From Oscillospiraceae bacterium (lineage in GTDB: Bacteria > Bacillota > Clostridia > Oscillospirales > Oscillospiraceae), in contig JAEDJR010000090.1 of NCBI GenBank assembly GCA_016296235.1, positions 1 to 7,856 of the forward strand: a stretch of 7,856 nt of DNA. Direction: 5' to 3'. The notes beneath the pieces were generated by a model, which was given only the letters and a program-made list of their open reading frames with translations, was not told where the DNA came from and did not search any database. Numbering within the stretch: the stretch's first letter is position 1; every line of letters starts with the position of its first letter. Below are positions 5,863 through 7,856 of the stretch, one piece after another. Position numbers and translations under genes: made by a program.

Positions 5863-6609
5863 TTACTCCACCACCACATAGGCCGCGTTGGCAAAGCCGG
5901 TAATGCCCTGGTAGCCCACGGAATACCAGTTGTCGTTGAGGCCGTAGATGGTCAGTTGGTCGCCGTTCTCCGCCTGGGTCAGGATCCGGGAGCCCATGGT
6001 GGGCAGATCCCGGATATTGAGCCGCCCCCACTGCACCGTCACCGTACCGGTGCGGATGGGCTGCGGTTCCTGGAAGGGCACGCCGAAGTACTCCGTCACC
6101 CCCAGCGACAGGGCCCGGGCGATGGCGTCCAGGTTGTTCTCGATCCACATGGCGTCCTCCTGGTTGTCATGATATCCCAGCTCCGCCAGGACCGCCGGGG
6201 CGCCGGTTCGTGTCACCTCTCCGATGTTCATGGTGGGCAGGGCCCGAACCCGGTCCGGCAAGGGGTAGATGGGCTTGAGATTGTCCACCAGAATCTCCGC
6301 CATCCGCAGGCCGTTCTGACTGCCCGGCGCATAATACACATCAATCCCCCGGTAGGTACCCTCGGCGCCCGGCGGCGCAGCGTTGGAATGCAGGGCCAGG
6401 TGGAAATCATAGTTCCCCGCGTTGGACTGGCGGATGGCCGCCGCTGCGTTCAGGTTGGGATCGTTGCGTGTAAAGCCGACGCCGCTGGCCAGCAGATAGG
6501 GCTCCATGCGGTCGGCGATCTGGTTCATCCAGTATTCCTCGTTGCCCGTGGTCACATAGGGGTTGAATTCCTGGGTGGATGGGCTTAAAAACAACGTTGG
6601 CATTTGCAT
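5863..6609 (-). CDS. N-acetylmuramoyl-L-alanine amidase-like protein with C-terminal SH3b domain
   Basis: 248-residue protein predicted to cleave the amide between MurNAc and the stem peptide of peptidoglycan. Residues about 3-176 resemble Amidase_3: an early glutamate pair in GNEEYWMNQIADRMEPYL (E24/E25), LALHSNAAP with His74 matching the family SxHxN motif, and VLAELGYHDN with Glu143 in the catalytic position. The usual first zinc motif (DPGHGG) is missing; LSPSTQEFNPY (8-18) sits there instead. The end (about 186-248) is an SH3b domain, seen in the VTVQWGRLNIRDLPTMGSRI segment and the GITGFANAAYV ending. No signal peptide or membrane helix is visible, so export or a spore/lysis role is unclear. 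The start at 6609 has AAAGG four bases upstream and GGAG further up; Met3 (6603) is a possible alternative. It is convergent with recG and divergent from the exonuclease. Confidence 0.85.
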   Translation of the reverse strand: MQMPTLFLSPSTQEFNPYVTTGNEEYWMNQIADRMEPYLLASGVGFTRNDPNLNAAAAIRQSNAGNYDFHLALHSNAAPPGAEGTYRGIDVYYAPGSQNGLRMAEILVDNLKPIYPLPDRVRALPTMNIGEVTRTGAPAVLAELGYHDNQEDAMWIENNLDAIARALSLGVTEYFGVPFQEPQPIRTGTVTVQWGRLNIRDLPTMGSRILTQAENGDQLTIYGLNDNWYSVGYQGITGFANAAYVVVE

Positions 6610-6625
6610 CCCGCCTTTCTCTCCA

Positions 6626-6654
6626 TATCTATGCAGGAAGTCCGGTGTTTACAA
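6626..6654 (-). promoter_or_regulatory. Possible promoter of the amidase gene
   Basis: Minus strand TTGTAA (6654-6649), 17-base spacer, TAGATA (6631-6626). The -10 is weak (three of six). The leader would be only about ten bases. Its -35 coincides with that of the divergent exonuclease promoter. Confidence 0.35.
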
Positions 6655-6658
6655 CCGG
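6642..6658. promoter_or_regulatory. Palindrome over the divergent -35 elements (candidate operator)
   Basis: CCGGT-N7-ACCGG is a perfect 5-bp dyad centred on the -35 of the exonuclease promoter and on the opposing -35 of the amidase promoter. No regulator gene is next to it, so the operator role is only an inference. Confidence 0.35.
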
Positions 6659-6677
6659 AACCCCTTTGTGGTATGAT
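6648..6677 (+). promoter_or_regulatory. Sigma-A promoter of the exonuclease gene
   Basis: TTTACA (6648-6653), 18-base spacer, TATGAT (6672-6677). Transcription would begin about 6684, a short distance before the ribosome site GAAGAGAGGA (6685-6694). It also shows that upstream in-frame ATGs at 6604 and 6673 are not real starts. Confidence 0.65.
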
Positions 6678-6705
6678 AGGCAAAGAAGAGAGGATGTCGC
6701 AAGCT

Positions 6706-7659
6706 ATGCAATACATTGTTCTGGATATGGAGTGGAATCAGCCCTGGCCCGGCACTTATGCCGCCAAGCGTCCCCTGCCGGTTCACATCCGCGGTGAGAT
6801 CATTCAGATCGGCGCCGTTCGCGTCACCGACCGGCAGATCGTGGGCGACGAATTCCAGGTGCTGATTAAGCCCAAATTCTACCGGAAACTGAATAAAAAG
6901 GTCAGCAGCCTGACGGGCATCAAGGACGCCCAGCTGGCCCAGTTCGGGATTCCCTTTCCCGAGGCCATGGAGCAGTTCCGGGACTGGTGCGGCGACGACT
7001 GCGTATTCCTCACCTGGGGCTTTGACGACATTGGGATTCTCAAGGAGAATATGGCCCTCCACGGCCTGGACAGTACCTGGCCGGAGCGGTGGTACAACGC
7101 CCAGATGATGTTCAACGCCCAGACCGACGGCGCCACGGCCCAGAAGGCTTTGAAAACCGCCATGCAGATGGCCGGCGTGGAAGCCAGCCGTCCGGCCCAC
7201 GACGCCCTGGGCGACGCCTACCATACCGCCATTCTCTGCACCCGGCTGGATCTGCCCCGGGGCATGGCGGAATATGACCAGGCCATGAAAAAGCACGAGG
7301 ACGGCTTCCACGGCGCAGAGCTGCCCGGCTGTCTCTCCCGGAAGGTCTACCACGGCTTTGCATCCAGAGACGCCGCGCTGGATACCCTGGGCGGCGAGGA
7401 AAACCGCTGCCCCAAATGCGGCGAGCCCATGACCTGCGGCAGGTGGGTCAGCCAGCAGGGCAAGCGGTATACCGCTCTGGCGGCCTGTCCGGACCACGGC
7501 GCCTTCCTGCTCCGTGTCCGCCTGGCCCCGGACGAGGACGGCGCTCTGAAAGCCGCCCGGCTGATCTACGAGGGCGATTCCGACGCCGCCAAGGCCTTCG
7601 AGACCGCCAAGCCCAAGGTTCGCAAGCGGCGCAGGCGGAAGAAAACAACCGCAGAATAA
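6706..7659 (+). CDS. DEDDh-type 3'-5' exonuclease with C-terminal zinc-ribbon-like region
   Basis: 317-residue RNase T/DnaQ-fold exonuclease; the natural substrate (RNA or DNA) cannot be told. Active-site motifs: Asp7 and Glu9 in YIVLDMEWNQ (ExoI), Asp107 or Asp108 in TWGFDDIGIL (ExoII), His165 and Asp170 in HDALGDA (ExoIII, H-x4-D, so DEDDh). After the nuclease fold (about 1-185) comes a linker and a likely zinc ribbon: CPKC (235-238), Cys244, and CPDHG (Cys261, His264). The tail is very basic (KVRKRRRRKK), suited to nucleic-acid binding. I chose the ATG at 6706 because related proteins begin right at the M-Y-I-V-L-D strand; the ATG at 6694 (four residues longer) is possible, but the AGAGG would then touch the start codon. 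Monocistronic as far as visible; a palindromic repeat begins three bases after the stop. Confidence 0.88.
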   Translation: MQYIVLDMEWNQPWPGTYAAKRPLPVHIRGEIIQIGAVRVTDRQIVGDEFQVLIKPKFYRKLNKKVSSLTGIKDAQLAQFGIPFPEAMEQFRDWCGDDCVFLTWGFDDIGILKENMALHGLDSTWPERWYNAQMMFNAQTDGATAQKALKTAMQMAGVEASRPAHDALGDAYHTAILCTRLDLPRGMAEYDQAMKKHEDGFHGAELPGCLSRKVYHGFASRDAALDTLGGEENRCPKCGEPMTCGRWVSQQGKRYTALAACPDHGAFLLRVRLAPDEDGALKAARLIYEGDSDAAKAFETAKPKVRKRRRRKKTTAE

Positions 7660-7662
7660 AAA

Positions 7663-7856
7663 GGGTCTGTCTCAAAAATAGCAACATGCACAAACACAGG
7701 CTGCACCGAAAGCCTCCCCTGTGCAAGGGGAGGTGGCCCGAAGGGCCGGAGGGGTTGTGTGCAGGCAATCGGTGCCAGCAACGACCCCTCAGTCACGCTT
7801 CGCGTGACAGCTCCCCTTACGCAGGGGAGCCTTGGTGCGGTCAACTCTTGTGCATG
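7663..7856. mobile_element. MITE-like palindromic repeat, right end cut by window
   Basis: Non-coding element built as one large imperfect palindrome. CATGCACAA (7685-7693) is matched by its exact reverse complement TTGTGCATG (7848-7856), and the arms stay similar for about 75 bases. Each arm carries local hairpins: CCTCCCCT/AGGGGAGG (7713-7733) and GGCCC-GAA-GGGCC (7735-7747) on the left; GTCACGC-TTC-GCGTGAC (7792-7808) and GCTCCCC/GGGGAGC (7810-7830) on the right. It begins with GGGTCTGTCTCAAAAATAG, like the tip of some insertion sequences, whose partner would lie beyond the window. There is no transposase gene, so it would need one supplied in trans. I recognise the CTCCCC...AAGGGGAG plus GAGGGGTTGT pattern as a common clostridial intergenic repeat. 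Confidence 0.75.

Noticed and set aside
5602..6588. 328-residue plus-strand frame covering the hairpin region and the amidase antisense strand
   Set aside because: Runs through non-coding hairpins and opposite the amidase; no recognisable domain.
6604..6705. Longer exonuclease starts at 6604 or 6673
   Set aside because: Both are upstream of or inside the promoter -10, and the family begins at the first beta-strand near 6706.
7685..7856. CRISPR-like repeats or an ncRNA gene at the right edge
   Set aside because: The repeats are inverted, not evenly spaced direct repeats, and no cas genes are present; a palindromic mobile repeat explains it better.
1..7856. A new multi-gene system (defence, secretion, biosynthesis)
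   Set aside because: Every long gene fits a known family, genes sit in separate transcription units, and nothing links them into one pathway.

Overview
The window looks like chromosomal DNA of a high-GC Clostridia member, most likely an Oscillospiraceae/Ruminococcaceae-type gut anaerobe (inference). The reasons are a clostridial-type tetrahydrofolate (THF) riboswitch in front of a folate ECF transporter gene, strong AGGAGG-type ribosome sites, good sigma-A promoters, a clostridial amidase variant, and a palindromic intergenic repeat of a kind I associate with this group. The genes are ordinary housekeeping and envelope genes. I found no defence system, CRISPR array, phage or other novel multi-gene system. 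The most informative DNA is the regulatory and repeat DNA between genes.

Left part (1-3299), all on the minus strand and transcribed right to left. An HtrA/DegP-type membrane-anchored serine protease (1971-3299) is followed, after a 10-bp hairpin, by an AI-2E-family membrane protein (799-1911). The last codons and stop of that gene lie inside a 14-bp terminator hairpin. Right behind the terminator comes a promoter, a THF riboswitch (about 644-743), a linker hairpin and an expression-platform hairpin (558-588). The 3' arm of this last hairpin contains the Shine-Dalgarno of the folate transporter S component FolT (1-557, cut by the window edge). FolT is therefore probably turned off when cellular THF is high.

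Middle (3300-5862). A 247-bp divergent region carries the recG promoter. It is followed by recG on the plus strand (3547-5595), which encodes the branched-DNA helicase for replication-fork rescue. Behind recG is a 267-bp non-coding stretch with three hairpins, two of them perfect and 13-14 bp long, probably a dispersed intergenic repeat.

Right part (5863-7856). An Amidase_3-like cell-wall hydrolase with a C-terminal SH3b domain (minus, 5863-6609) is divergent from a DEDDh 3'-5' exonuclease with a zinc-ribbon-like C-terminal part (plus, 6706-7659). Their proposed promoters share a palindrome over the -35 region. Three bases after the exonuclease stop begins a MITE-like palindromic element that runs to the window edge.

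The genes do not form one pathway. Protease, AI-2E protein, amidase and FolT are envelope functions; RecG and the exonuclease act on nucleic acids.
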